Shown here one piece after another: positions 42,765 to 51,575 of a DNA stretch of 64,000 bases. The first letter of the stretch is position 1. Each line of letters begins with the position of its first letter. Under the pieces are notes generated by a model. That model was not told the DNA's origin and made no database searches. It was given only the letters and a program-made list of their open reading frames with translations. A program made the position numbers and the translations under genes. Origin of the DNA: Hyphomicrobiales bacterium (GTDB lineage: Bacteria > Pseudomonadota > Alphaproteobacteria > Rhizobiales > Rhizobiaceae). Location of the stretch: positions 60,031 through 124,030 of the forward strand of contig UCIT01000062.1 in assembly GCA_900472625.1 (NCBI GenBank), given 5' to 3'.

Positions 42765-44036
42765 TCAGGCGACGTAGCGGCGCAGCACCAGCGATGCGTT
42801 GGTGCCGCCGAATCCGAAGGAATTCGACAGCGCCACGTTGACCTCGCGCTGACGCGCCTTGTGCGGCACGAGATCGATCTTCGTCTCGCGTTCCGGATTG
42901 TCGAGGTTAAGCGTCGGCGGCACGACGTTGTCGCAGATGGCGAGCGTCGCGAAGATCGCTTCGATGGCACCAGCAGCGCCGAGAAGATGGCCGGTGGCCG
43001 ACTTGGTCGAGGACATGGAGATCTTCGACGCAGCATCGCCGACCAGGCGCTCGACGGCGCCCAGCTCGATCGTGTCGGCCATGGTGGATGTGCCATGAGC
43101 GTTGATGTAATCCACGTCGGCAGGCGTCAGGCCGGCGCGCTTCAGGGCAGCCGCCATGCAGCGCCCGGCACCTTCGCCGTCTTCCGACGGAGCCGTGATG
43201 TGGTAAGCGTCGCCGGACAGGCCATAGCCAACGACTTCGGCGTAAATCCGGGCGCCGCGGGCAAGCGCGTGTTCGAGCTCTTCGAGAACGACGATGCCGG
43301 CGCCTTCGCCCATGACGAAGCCATCACGGTCCTTGTCGTACGGGCGCGAAGCCTTGGTCGGGTCGTCGTTGTGCTGGGTCGACAGCGCCTTGCAGGCGGC
43401 AAAGCCCGCGAGCGAGATGCGGCTGACCGGGGATTCCGTGCCGCCGGCGACCATGACGTCGGCATCGCCGAAGGCGATCAGACGGGCGGCATCGCCGATG
43501 GCGTGCGCGCCGGTCGAGCAGGCGGTGACGACGGAGTGGTTCGGGCCGCGCAGCTTGTGGCGGATCGAGACCTGGCCGGATACGAGATTGATCAGACGGC
43601 CGGGAATGAAGAACGGAGAGATGCGGCGCGGGCCCTTGTCGCGCAGCGTGTAGCCCGCCTCGACAATACCCTCGATGCCGCCGATGCCGGAGCCGATCAG
43701 GACGCCGGTGGAAATCTGGTCTTCATCGGTCTGCGGATGCCAGTTGGCATCGTTCAGCGCCATGTCGGCGGCGGCCATGCCGTAAATGATGAAGGGATCG
43801 ACCTTGCGCTGTTCCTTGGGCTCCATCCAGTCATCGACATTGAATGTGCCACCGGTGCCATCGCCGACGGGAATGCGGCAGGCGATCTTGGCAGGCAGGT
43901 CATCGACTTCGAACTCGGTAACCAGACGTGCGCCGTTTTCACCGGCAAGCAGCCGGGCCCACGTCACTTCGGTTCCGCATCCCAAGGGAGACACCATTCC
44001 GGTGCCCGTAATAACCACCCGTCTCATCGACTGCAT
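42765..44036 (-). CDS. fabF: Beta-ketoacyl-ACP synthase II
   Basis: Condenses malonyl-ACP with acyl-ACP in chain elongation. 423 residues (or 420 from the ATG at 44027, MRRVVITGTG, which is the usual family start). The catalytic triad is visible: Cys in TACSTGAHAIG, His in NAHGTSTMADTIE and His in KSATGHLLGAAG. It is 84 bp after acpP, with a terminator-like hairpin between, and 116 bp before mltG. Confidence 0.96.
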   Translation of the reverse strand: MQSMRRVVITGTGMVSPLGCGTEVTWARLLAGENGARLVTEFEVDDLPAKIACRIPVGDGTGGTFNVDDWMEPKEQRKVDPFIIYGMAAADMALNDANWHPQTDEDQISTGVLIGSGIGGIEGIVEAGYTLRDKGPRRISPFFIPGRLINLVSGQVSIRHKLRGPNHSVVTACSTGAHAIGDAARLIAFGDADVMVAGGTESPVSRISLAGFAACKALSTQHNDDPTKASRPYDKDRDGFVMGEGAGIVVLEELEHALARGARIYAEVVGYGLSGDAYHITAPSEDGEGAGRCMAAALKRAGLTPADVDYINAHGTSTMADTIELGAVERLVGDAASKISMSSTKSATGHLLGAAGAIEAIFATLAICDNVVPPTLNLDNPERETKIDLVPHKARQREVNVALSNSFGFGGTNASLVLRRYVA

Positions 44037-44073
44037 TCCCCCGCCTTTTATGTTCTATGGAGACCATGCCAGA

Positions 44074-44106
44074 AATAAAAAGGGCGGACTCTGGGTCCGC
44101 CCTTTC
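44074..44106 (-). terminator. Rho-independent terminator after acpP
   Basis: AGGGCGGAC (44081-44089) pairs with GTCCGCCCT (44095-44103) across a 5-base loop, and the minus strand continues TTTTTATTT. It stands between acpP and fabF, and would let acpP be expressed far more than fabF. Confidence 0.85.
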
Positions 44107-44120
44107 TCAAGTGCTCAGGA

Positions 44121-44357
44121 TTAAGCCTGGGCCTTTTCGATAAACTTTACAGCGTCGCCGACCGTGAGGATCGAATCCGCAGCGTCGTCAGGAATCTCAA
44201 CGCCGAATTCTTCTTCGAACGCCATGACCAGTTCGACGGTGTCGAGCGAGTCTGCGCCCAGATCGTCGATGAAGCTTGCGCCTTCGACAACCTTGTCGGC
44301 GTCGACGCCAAGATGATCAATAACAATTTTCTTTACGCGTTCTGCGATATCGCTCAT
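44121..44357 (-). CDS. acpP: Acyl carrier protein
   Basis: A 78-residue, strongly acidic carrier of growing acyl chains. The phosphopantetheine attachment site is Ser37 in DDLGADSLDTVEL. It lies between fabG and fabF, as in most bacteria. The 289 bp upstream separate it from fabG, and a terminator stands on both sides, so it probably has its own promoter and is made at a high level. Confidence 0.98.
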   Translation of the reverse strand: MSDIAERVKKIVIDHLGVDADKVVEGASFIDDLGADSLDTVELVMAFEEEFGVEIPDDAADSILTVGDAVKFIEKAQA

Positions 44358-44617
44358 GTCGGTTTCCTCGACCTTATATCCTGATCAGAATGCCTTTATG
44401 GCACTCTACCCTGTTTCAGCCTGCAGCGCCCTAAGGCCACCTTCGGCAAACTCGTTGTACCCGGCTACCAGAGATGTCCCAGGCTTGCACAAAAGCCCGC
44501 CGGTCCGTCTTCTTTCTCGGGAGACTGTTCACAGTCATGGCCCGATTAACACGGTTTATGTCTGCCGCAAAGCCAGAAAATCAACCCCATAAGGTTGGTC
44601 AACACGCTATTGCGGGG

Positions 44618-44641
44618 AAAAACGGTCCGGAGACCAGTTTT
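44618..44641 (-). terminator. Probable terminator after fabG
   Basis: On the minus strand AAAAC-T-GGTC-TCCG-GACC-G-TTTTT forms a stem with one bulged T and ends in five T. It starts 6 bases after the fabG stop, so fabD-fabG is probably a separate unit from acpP. Confidence 0.6.
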
Positions 44642-44646
44642 CCGTT

Positions 44647-45384
44647 TCAGATCATGGCCATGCCGCCATTTACATGCAAAGTCTGGCCTGTCATGTAGGC
44701 CGCTTCCGACGAAGCCAGATAAGCAACGGCGGAGGCGACTTCGGCGCCGGTGCCCATGCGCTTCATCGGGATCGCGCCCATGATCGCGTCCTTCTGCTTG
44801 TCGTTCAGCTTGCCGGTCATGGCGCTTTCGATGAAGCCCGGAGCTACGCAGTTGACGGTGACGTTGCGGGTGGCGATCTCCTGGGCCAGCGACTTGGTGA
44901 AGCCGATCATGCCGGCCTTGGACGCACAGTAGTTGGCCTGACCGGGATTGCCGGTGACGCCGACGATCGAGGTGATGTTGATGATGCGGCCATAGCGGCG
45001 GCGCATCATCGGATGCGTCAGTTCGCGGGTCAGGCGGAACATCGAGGTCAGGTTGACTTCGATAACATTGTCCCAGTCCTCATCGGACATGCGCACGAAC
45101 AAGCCGTCCTTGGTGATGCCGGCATTGTTGACGAGGATGTCGACGCCTTCGAGATCGGCTTCGGCCTTGGCGCCGAGCGCCTTGACTTCATCGCGGTCGG
45201 CAAGGTTGGCCGGGAAGATTTGGACGCGGTCGCCAAGTTCATTGGCCAGCGCCTCGAGCTTCTCGACGCGGGTGCCATGAAGACCGACGATGGCACCCTG
45301 CTTGTGCAGGATGCGGGCGATTTCTTCGCCGATGCCGCCAGAGGCACCGGTTACCAGAGCCTTGCGGCCAGACAGATCGAGCAT
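44647..45384 (-). CDS. fabG: 3-oxoacyl-ACP reductase
   Basis: NADPH-dependent reduction of 3-oxoacyl-ACP. 245 residues. The cofactor loop TGASGGIG is at residues 14-21, NNAG near 87 and catalytic YCASK near 151. The C-terminus MTGQTLHVNGGMAMI is family-typical. It is 29 bp after fabD, so cotranscribed. Confidence 0.96.
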   Translation of the reverse strand: MLDLSGRKALVTGASGGIGEEIARILHKQGAIVGLHGTRVEKLEALANELGDRVQIFPANLADRDEVKALGAKAEADLEGVDILVNNAGITKDGLFVRMSDEDWDNVIEVNLTSMFRLTRELTHPMMRRRYGRIINITSIVGVTGNPGQANYCASKAGMIGFTKSLAQEIATRNVTVNCVAPGFIESAMTGKLNDKQKDAIMGAIPMKRMGTGAEVASAVAYLASSEAAYMTGQTLHVNGGMAMI

Positions 45385-45413
45385 GGAAGAATTCCTTGTA
45401 ATCGTTGAATCAA

Positions 45414-46358
45414 TCAGGCCAGAAGAGCGGCGCCGGCCGCGTCGATATCGGCCGGTGTGTTGACCGAGATGCCGGTGACTGTTTTGTCGATGCGGCGCGC
45501 GAGGCCGGTCAGGACCTTACCCGAGCCGAGTTCGTACAGCGTCGTGACGCCGTTGGCGGCGAACCATTCGACCGTCTCGCGCCAGCGGACCTGGCCGGTG
45601 ACCTGCTCGACCAGCAGCTTCGCGATCTCCTCGGCATCCGTCACAGGCGCGGCGCGCACGTTGGCGATCAAGGGCACGATCGGGTTCGACTTGGCGACGC
45701 CGGCAAGGGCTTCGCGCATGGCATCGGCGGCCGGCGCCATCAGCTTGGAATGGAAGGGAGCGGAGACCGGCAGCAGGATTGCGCGCTTGGCGCCCTTCTC
45801 CGTGGCGATGGCCGCGGCCTTTTCGACAGCCGCCTTCTCGCCTGATATGACGATCTGCCCGCCGCCATTGTCGTTGGCGATCTGGCAGGAACCGAGGGCG
45901 GAGGCCTCTTCGCAGACGGCGATGACGCCAGCATGCTCTAGGCCGATGATGGCGGCCATGGCGCCGACGCCGACCGGCACGGCCGCCTGCATGGCATTGC
46001 CGCGGATGCGCAGGAGACGCGCGGTATCAGCGATCGAGAAGGTACCGGCGGCACAGAGCGCCGAATACTCGCCGAGCGAATGGCCGGCGACGTAGGAAAC
46101 CTTGGCTTTCAGGTCCACGCCCTTGGCCTCGAGCACGCGGATGACCGCCATCGACACCGCCATCAGCGCCGGCTGAGCGTTGGCGGTCAGGGTCAGGGTC
46201 TCTTCAGGACCATTGAACATGGTCTCCGACAGCTTTTCGCCGAGAGCGTCGTCGACTTCCTGAAAAACCGCGCGGGCCTCGGCGAAGTTTTCGGCAAGAT
46301 CCTTGCCCATGCCGACGGCCTGGCTGCCCTGTCCGGGGAATGTAAAAGCGATGGTCAT
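45414..46358 (-). CDS. fabD: Malonyl-CoA:ACP transacylase
   Basis: Loads malonyl groups on ACP. 314 residues. FTFPGQGSQAVGMGK at the N-terminus, the nucleophilic Ser in VAGHSLGEYSAL, and QVTGQVRWRETV near the C-terminus mark FabD. It is the first gene of fabD-fabG-acpP-fabF-mltG-yicC-gmk on the minus strand; the 207 bp upstream, shared with the divergent aldo/keto reductase, holds its promoter. Confidence 0.96.
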   Translation of the reverse strand: MTIAFTFPGQGSQAVGMGKDLAENFAEARAVFQEVDDALGEKLSETMFNGPEETLTLTANAQPALMAVSMAVIRVLEAKGVDLKAKVSYVAGHSLGEYSALCAAGTFSIADTARLLRIRGNAMQAAVPVGVGAMAAIIGLEHAGVIAVCEEASALGSCQIANDNGGGQIVISGEKAAVEKAAAIATEKGAKRAILLPVSAPFHSKLMAPAADAMREALAGVAKSNPIVPLIANVRAAPVTDAEEIAKLLVEQVTGQVRWRETVEWFAANGVTTLYELGSGKVLTGLARRIDKTVTGISVNTPADIDAAGAALLA

Positions 46359-46565
46359 CCTACGTCCTTTTTATATGGACCTCTGGTTATTTCGCCTCCA
46401 ATTGACATTCTTTCCCAGAGAGTCAAGTGGCGGATGCCTGCGCTCCAAGGCTTTCGCGGTTGCGAGAACGCGGCACTTTTGCTCTTGCGCTTGCTCAATT
46501 CCGGCCTAAATTCGCGCCGTCCTTCCAAGACCTCTTTCTCTCAAGATCACCTTTAAGGCTCCCGA

Positions 46566-47609
46566 ATGAAATTCAAGAAACTTGGTCGCACCGATATTTC
46601 GGTGTCCGAAATCTGCCTTGGCACCATGACCTGGGGCACGCAGAACACCGAGGCCGAAGCGCATGCGCAGATGGATTATTCGCTCGAACACGGCGTCAAC
46701 TTCTTCGACACCGCCGAGCTCTATCCGACAACGCCGGTTTCGCCGGAGACGCAGGGCCTGACCGAAGATTACATCGGCACGTGGCTGGAGAAATCAGGAA
46801 AGCGCAAGGACATCGTCCTCGCCACGAAAGTTGCCGGCCCCGGCCGCTCCTATATTCGCGGTGGCGAAGGTGCGGATGCCAAGAATATCAAGCTTGCCCT
46901 GGAAACCAGCCTGAAGCGGCTGAAGACCGACCATGTCGATCTTTACCAGATCCACTGGCCAACGCGCGGTCATTTCCACTTCCGTCAGAACTGGCACTAC
47001 GATCCCTACAAGCAGGATCGCGCAAAGGCACTCGCCAACATCAACGAGATTCTCGAGACTGTCGGCGCACTGGTGAAGGAAGGCAAGATCCGCACGATCG
47101 GCCTTTCCAACGAAACGACCTGGGGCACGCAGAAATATCTGACGCTGGCCGAACAGCTCGGCCTGCCGCGTGTCGTCAGCATCCAGAACGAATACAACCT
47201 GCTCTACCGCCACTACGATCTCGACATGGCGGAAATGTCGCATCATGAAGACGTCGGCCTTCTGGCCTACTCGCCGCTCGCCGGCGGCATTCTGAGCGGC
47301 AAGTATGTCGACGGCGCCAAGCCGGATGGATCACGCGGCTCGATCAACGGCGACATCGGCGGACGCCTTCAGCCGCTGCAGGAAGCGCCGACCAAGGCGT
47401 ATCTCGACATCGCCAAGCGTCACGGCCTCGATCCGTCAGCCATGGCCATCGCGTTCTGCCTGACGCGCCGCTTCATGACATCGGCCATCATCGGCGCGAC
47501 CACCATGGCGCAGTTGAAGACGGACATCGGCGCTGCCGATCTGAAGCTTTCCAGCGAGATCCTGACGGAGATCGACAAGGTTCACCGCGAGTATCCGATG
47601 CCGATCTGA
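46566..47609 (+). CDS. Aldo/keto reductase, Tas-like
   Basis: A 347-residue NADP(H)-dependent (beta/alpha)8 aldo/keto reductase. N-terminal KKLGRTDISVSEICLGTMTWG, catalytic Asp/Tyr in NFFDTAELYPTTPVS, and QIHWPTRGH with cofactor-binding AFCLTRRFMTSAIIGATTMAQL. The insertion after TAELY and the NTEAEAHAQMD segment match the Tas/YgdS subgroup. Physiological substrate unknown. It is divergent from fabD and ended by the terminator at 47639. Confidence 0.92.
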   Translation: MKFKKLGRTDISVSEICLGTMTWGTQNTEAEAHAQMDYSLEHGVNFFDTAELYPTTPVSPETQGLTEDYIGTWLEKSGKRKDIVLATKVAGPGRSYIRGGEGADAKNIKLALETSLKRLKTDHVDLYQIHWPTRGHFHFRQNWHYDPYKQDRAKALANINEILETVGALVKEGKIRTIGLSNETTWGTQKYLTLAEQLGLPRVVSIQNEYNLLYRHYDLDMAEMSHHEDVGLLAYSPLAGGILSGKYVDGAKPDGSRGSINGDIGGRLQPLQEAPTKAYLDIAKRHGLDPSAMAIAFCLTRRFMTSAIIGATTMAQLKTDIGAADLKLSSEILTEIDKVHREYPMPI

Positions 47610-47638
47610 TTGGGCGCCGGCATTGACGTCGGGAAACA

Positions 47639-47672
47639 GCCACCGTATCGCTCGGTGGCCGTTTTCGTTTTG
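47639..47672 (+). terminator. Rho-independent terminator after the aldo/keto reductase gene
   Basis: GCCACCG (47639-47645) pairs with CGGTGGC (47653-47659) across a 7-base loop and is followed by CGTTTTCGTTTTG. Confidence 0.8.
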
Positions 47673-47719
47673 GGCCATGCTTGAAACCTGCGATTGGGGA
47701 TATTTACCGCCCATCGCCC

Positions 47720-47748
47720 CTTGCCTTTCCGTCAAAAACCCGTATAAG
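47720..47748 (+). promoter_or_regulatory. Probable promoter of the rpsF operon
   Basis: CTTGCC (47720-47725) and TATAAG (47743-47748) are separated by exactly 17 bases, close to the alphaproteobacterial CTTGAC-N17-CTATAT pattern. It would give a leader of about 210 bases before rpsF. Confidence 0.6.
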
Positions 47749-47754
47749 CCGCCC

Positions 47755-47965
47755 TGTTCGCAAACCCGGTCTTCTGGCTGGTGGCTGAACGGAGGGCCGG
47801 TTTTCGTGAGGAAGCCGTCGGAACCGAAGGGTTCCAGCCTCCCGTGTCTCCGCTCTCGACCGTCTCGGAAACGCTTTTCTTGCCTGGGTCCGCCCATCAG
47901 GAGCAGTCGTTGAGGCTTAGCCGCCGAATATCGGGTTGTTCAAACGCAAGAAAGGCAAAGCTGTC
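47755..47965 (+). promoter_or_regulatory. Long structured 5' leader of rpsF
   Basis: The interval from the predicted promoter to the rpsF ATG has no gene and contains clear stems, for example GAGG...GGAACC-GAAG-GGTTCC...CCTC (47808-47841). S6:S18 leader autoregulation is known in other bacteria, and a leader of this length would allow it; no specific S6:S18 motif could be proven by eye. Confidence 0.4.
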
Positions 47966-48424
47966 ATGGCTCTTTATGAACATGTATTCCTTGCCCGGCA
48001 GGATATTTCCGCTCAGCAGGTCGACGCCCTCGTAGAACAGTACAAGGGTGTGATCGAAGCTAACGGCGGTAAAGTCGGGCGCGTAGAAAACTGGGGCCTC
48101 AAGTCCCTGACCTATCGCATCAAGAAGAACCGCAAGGCTCACTACGTCCTCGTGGACATCGATGCACCAGCAGCAGCGATCCATGAAATGGAACGTCAGA
48201 TGCGCATCAGCGAAGACGTCCTGCGTTACATGACGCTGGCTGTCGAAGCACACGAAGAAGGCCCGTCTGCCATGATGCAGAAGCGCGACCGCGACGACCG
48301 CGCTCCGCGTGATGGTGCCGATCGTGGCCCGCGCCGCGAATTCGGCGATCGTCCGCCGCGCCGTGACGGCGACTTCCAGCGTGGCCCGCGTCCTGACCGC
48401 GCTCCGCGCGAAGACCGTGCATAA
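47966..48424 (+). CDS. rpsF: 30S ribosomal protein S6
   Basis: 152 residues: the S6 ferredoxin-like fold (MALYEHVFLARQDIS...YVLVDIDAPAAAIHEMERQMRISEDVLRYMTLAV) is followed by a charged, Arg/Asp-rich tail of about 50 residues (DRDDRAPRDG, GPRREFGDRPPRRDG), as in other alphaproteobacteria. The ATG at 47966 opens the conserved N-terminus; the upstream in-frame 47936 is rejected. First gene of rpsF-rpsR-DUF2232-rplI. Confidence 0.97.
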   Translation: MALYEHVFLARQDISAQQVDALVEQYKGVIEANGGKVGRVENWGLKSLTYRIKKNRKAHYVLVDIDAPAAAIHEMERQMRISEDVLRYMTLAVEAHEEGPSAMMQKRDRDDRAPRDGADRGPRREFGDRPPRRDGDFQRGPRPDRAPREDRA

Positions 48425-48436
48425 GGAGAACTGAGA

Positions 48437-48685
48437 ATGTCTGAATCTTCCTCCGCACCAGTTCGTCGCCCGTTCCACCGTCGTCGCAAGACTTGCCCGT
48501 TCTCCGGTGCAAACGCTCCGCGCATCGACTACAAGGACGTTCGTCTCCTGCAGCGCTACATTTCCGAGCGCGGCAAGATCGTTCCTTCCCGTATCACGGC
48601 TGTTTCCCAGAAGAAGCAGCGCGAGCTCGCCCAGGCGATCAAGCGCGCTCGTTTCCTCGGCCTGCTGCCTTACGTCGTCGCTTAA
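48437..48685 (+). CDS. rpsR: 30S ribosomal protein S18
   Basis: 82 residues with the S18 core FRRRKTCPFSG-like HRRRKTCPFSGANAPRIDYKDVRLLQRYISERGKIVPSRITAVSQKKQRELAQAIKRARFLGLLPYV. It binds S6 in the 30S platform, and is 12 bp after rpsF. Confidence 0.98.
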   Translation: MSESSSAPVRRPFHRRRKTCPFSGANAPRIDYKDVRLLQRYISERGKIVPSRITAVSQKKQRELAQAIKRARFLGLLPYVVA

Positions 48686-48705
48686 TCAGCTGACGCTCTG
48701 ATTTG

Positions 48706-48741
48706 AGGGAAGGCAGCGATGCCTTCCCTTCTCCCTTTCGC
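48706..48741 (+). terminator. Terminator or attenuator after rpsR
   Basis: GGGAAGGCA (48707-48715) pairs with TGCCTTCCC (48720-48728) around a GCGA loop and is followed by TTCTCCCTTTC. The stem is perfect, and the T content is moderate, so partial termination before the DUF2232 gene is likely. Confidence 0.65.
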
Positions 48742-48840
48742 GATGGGCGCGGATCGGAACACTTAAAACCCATGTTGAGGCCTTTCTGGTTCTGATTCAG
48801 AAAAGTCCCTCTAACTGCTTGATAAAGCAGGACAGCGACC

Positions 48841-49824
48841 GTGAAACCACTGAATACGAAAATGCTGGGCCTCGGCGCTCTCGCCGGATTGACCGCCGCA
48901 CTTCTGGTGCTGGGCGCAAGCCTTCAGCCGTCTTTCAGTGCGGTTCTTTATGCGGCTTCGGCTCTTCCCATTCTTCTTGTCGGCCTCGGCTGGGGTAACA
49001 TGGCTGCGATTTCGGCCGTCGTGACTGCCGCCGTCGTTGGCGCGATCGCCATCTCGCCGTCCTTCGCGCTGATGATGACGCTGGTCACGCTGCTGCCGGC
49101 CGCTTGGATCAGCCATCTTGCGAACCTTGCCCGTCCCGCCGCCGAACTCGGCGGTCCCGATCACCTGATGGCCTGGTATCCGCTTTCCGATATCCTGCTG
49201 CATCTCTGCGGCCTGGTGACGCTTGCCGTCATCGTCGTCGGCGTGATGATCGGCTACGGCCCTGAGCTCATCGACCGTCTGATCGACGTGCTGTTCACCT
49301 CGGTGGCGCAGCAGCAGTCCGACTTTGCGCCCGACGCCGCAACGATTACGCAGACCAAGGCGCTGGTTCTCCTGCTGCTACCGGCCATTCAGGGCGGCAT
49401 GTGGGTGATCATGCTGTTTGCCGCCTATTACATCGCAACGCGCATCGTCACCGCATCCGGTGGCGGACTTCGTCCGCGCGAGGACATCCCCTCCTCGCTG
49501 CGCATGAACCGCAACACGATCTTCATCTTCCTCGTCGGCCTCGCCGCCACCTTCTTCGGCGGTATTCCGGCACTGGTGGGAGCAACGCTTGTCGGCACGT
49601 TCGGGGCCGGCTTCCTGCTCTCCGGTTTCGCCGCGCTGCATTTCCGCACGCGCGGCAAGGAATGGCGCCTGCCGGCGCTGATCCTCTGCTACCTGGCATC
49701 GCTCATGCTGATGGTGCCAGCCCTTTTCATCCTCGTTCTGGGGCTCGGCGATACCCGCAAGGCGATCGCGCTGACCCCGAACAAGGATGCTGATGCCCCC
49801 AAACAGACAGACACGAAACTCTAA
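48841..49824 (+). CDS. DUF2232 (YybS-like) membrane protein
   Basis: A 327-residue inner-membrane protein with about eight helices, starting at GTG. The order rpsF-rpsR-DUF2232-rplI is a conserved alphaproteobacterial arrangement, and YybS-like proteins lie beside rplI-dnaB genes in Firmicutes too. Function unknown. The weak upstream Shine-Dalgarno (CAGGAC) and GTG start suggest modest expression compared with its ribosomal neighbours. It is 21 bp before rplI. Confidence 0.82.
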   Translation: MKPLNTKMLGLGALAGLTAALLVLGASLQPSFSAVLYAASALPILLVGLGWGNMAAISAVVTAAVVGAIAISPSFALMMTLVTLLPAAWISHLANLARPAAELGGPDHLMAWYPLSDILLHLCGLVTLAVIVVGVMIGYGPELIDRLIDVLFTSVAQQQSDFAPDAATITQTKALVLLLLPAIQGGMWVIMLFAAYYIATRIVTASGGGLRPREDIPSSLRMNRNTIFIFLVGLAATFFGGIPALVGATLVGTFGAGFLLSGFAALHFRTRGKEWRLPALILCYLASLMLMVPALFILVLGLGDTRKAIALTPNKDADAPKQTDTKL

Positions 49825-49845
49825 GGACACGAAAGGAACACTGAC

Positions 49846-50421
49846 ATGGACGTCATTCTTCTCGAACGCATCTCCAAGCTCGGCCAGATGGGCGAAACCG
49901 TAAAGGTTCGTGACGGCTTCGCTCGTAACTACCTGCTGCCGCTCGGCAAGGCTCTTCGCTCCAACGAAGCCAACAAGAAGCGTTTCGAATCCGAGCGTGC
50001 AACGCTCGAAGCTCGTAACCTCGAGCGCAAGTCCGAAGCACAGACCGTTGCCGACGCTCTCGAAGGCAAGTCCTTCGTCGTCGTTCGCTCGGCTGGCGAA
50101 ACCGGCCAGATGTACGGCTCGGTCGCTGCTCGCGACGTCGTTGAAATCCTCGCTGCCGAAGGCTTCAACATCGGCCGCAACCAGGTTCATCTGAACACCC
50201 CGATCAAGTCGATCGGCCTGCATCAGGTTGAACTTCAGCTGCACGCCGAAGTCGAAATCAAGGTCGAGCTGAACGTTGCCCGTTCGGCAGACGAAGCCGA
50301 GCGCCAGAAGCAGGGCGAGACCCTGACGTCAGTTGACGCCATCTACGGCGTCGACGAAGACGCTCTGCGTCCGGAAGACTTCTTCGACCCTGAAGCCGAC
50401 GGCAACGCCGAAGACGAATAA
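49846..50421 (+). CDS. rplI: 50S ribosomal protein L9
   Basis: 191 residues. The N-domain MDVILLERISKLGQMGETVKVRDGFARNYLLPLGKAL is diagnostic, joined by a long helix to the C-terminal domain, with an acidic extension of about 40 residues at the end (DEDALRPEDFFDPEADGNAEDE), usual in rhizobial L9. It is followed by a strong terminator at 50450. Confidence 0.97.
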   Translation: MDVILLERISKLGQMGETVKVRDGFARNYLLPLGKALRSNEANKKRFESERATLEARNLERKSEAQTVADALEGKSFVVVRSAGETGQMYGSVAARDVVEILAAEGFNIGRNQVHLNTPIKSIGLHQVELQLHAEVEIKVELNVARSADEAERQKQGETLTSVDAIYGVDEDALRPEDFFDPEADGNAEDE

Positions 50422-50449
50422 TATTCCGGAGCCTGGTCTCCTGAATGCG

Positions 50450-50476
50450 AAAGCCCGGAGAGATCCGGGCTTTTTG
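50450..50476 (+). terminator. Rho-independent terminator after rplI
   Basis: AAAGCCCGGA (50450-50459) pairs with TCCGGGCTTT (50464-50473) around a GAGA loop, with two further T. It closes the ribosomal protein operon just before the convergent efflux cassette. Confidence 0.9.
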
Positions 50477-50495
50477 CTGTTCAGAAGGAAGTTTT

Positions 50496-51560
50496 CTAGT
50501 TTGCCGCAGCTTTTTTCTCGGGCTCGACGCTCTTGTCGACGTGCACGACAACCGAGAGCCCGGGCGCCAAATTCTTCGCCGCGGGTTGATCGGGATCGAT
50601 GCTGATACGGACGCCGACGCGCTGGGCGATCTTCACGAAATTGCCGGTGGCATTATCGGCCTTTATGACCGCAAACTCGGAGCCGGCAGCTGGCGAGAAA
50701 CGCTCGATGCGACCATTGAGCCGCTGGCGACCCAACGCATCGACGATTATCGAGACGGGTTGACCGACCTGCATGCCTTCCAGCTGCGTTTCCTTGAAAT
50801 TGGCAACGACCCACACATCCTCCGGCACCACCGCCATGAGCTGCGTACCCGCCGTCACGTATTGCCCAAGACGGACACCGACCTCCCCCAGATGTCCGTC
50901 GCGCGGCGCGACGATCGCTGTGTTTTGCAGATCGATCTCCGCCAGATGCACCGTCGCCTCGGCGCTCGCCACATTGGCTTCGAGGAGAGACCGGTTGACG
51001 ATGATGGTCGCCAGGCTTTGCTTCGAAACCTCCAATGCTGCCTGCGCCTGATTCAGCGCGGCTTTCGCCTCGTCCAGAGTGGCCTGGGCCTGCTCCGATT
51101 CGCTGGCGGATGCGATGCCGCGATCACTGAGGTTGCTGATCCGGTCCCACGCCAGCTGCGCCCGTTTCAGCGATGCGTTGGCGCTGTCTATCTGGGCCTG
51201 ACTGGATGTGATCGTCGCCTTGGCCGATAACTCCGACTGGCGTGAGTTTTCGAGCGATGCCTTCTGCCCTTCCAGTGCGGCGCGGGCCTGGGCCAGCTTC
51301 TGCGCATAGATGCGGTCATCGATCTTCGCCAGCACCTCGCCCTGCTTGACCTGCTGATAGTCCTTGACGGGGACATCGACGATATAGCCGTTGACCTGCG
51401 GGCTCATGATCGTGACGTAACCCCTGACATAGGCATTGTCCGTCGTCTCGACAGAGGTGACGAATGGCGGCAGCCGCCAGGCGTAAAGAACAAGCAACAC
51501 ACCGGCGATGCCAGCAAGAATGGCAATGATACGGGCCGGGGATCGGAAGAAATTCAACAT
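50496..51560 (-). CDS. HlyD-family membrane fusion protein (EmrA-like)
   Basis: A 354-residue periplasmic adaptor of a tripartite efflux pump: an N-terminal membrane helix (IIAILAGIAGVLLVLYAW, about residues 10-28), a biotinyl-lipoyl-like part (GYIVDVPVKDYQQVKQGEVLAKID), a long coiled coil (about 80-190), the second lipoyl half (TAIVAPRDGHLGEV) and a beta-barrel region. It sits 15 bp after the MFS gene and would join it to an outer-membrane channel encoded elsewhere. Confidence 0.9.
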   Translation of the reverse strand: MLNFFRSPARIIAILAGIAGVLLVLYAWRLPPFVTSVETTDNAYVRGYVTIMSPQVNGYIVDVPVKDYQQVKQGEVLAKIDDRIYAQKLAQARAALEGQKASLENSRQSELSAKATITSSQAQIDSANASLKRAQLAWDRISNLSDRGIASASESEQAQATLDEAKAALNQAQAALEVSKQSLATIIVNRSLLEANVASAEATVHLAEIDLQNTAIVAPRDGHLGEVGVRLGQYVTAGTQLMAVVPEDVWVVANFKETQLEGMQVGQPVSIIVDALGRQRLNGRIERFSPAAGSEFAVIKADNATGNFVKIAQRVGVRISIDPDQPAAKNLAPGLSVVVHVDKSVEPEKKAAAN

Positions 51561-51575
51561 TCGATGGACTCACGA

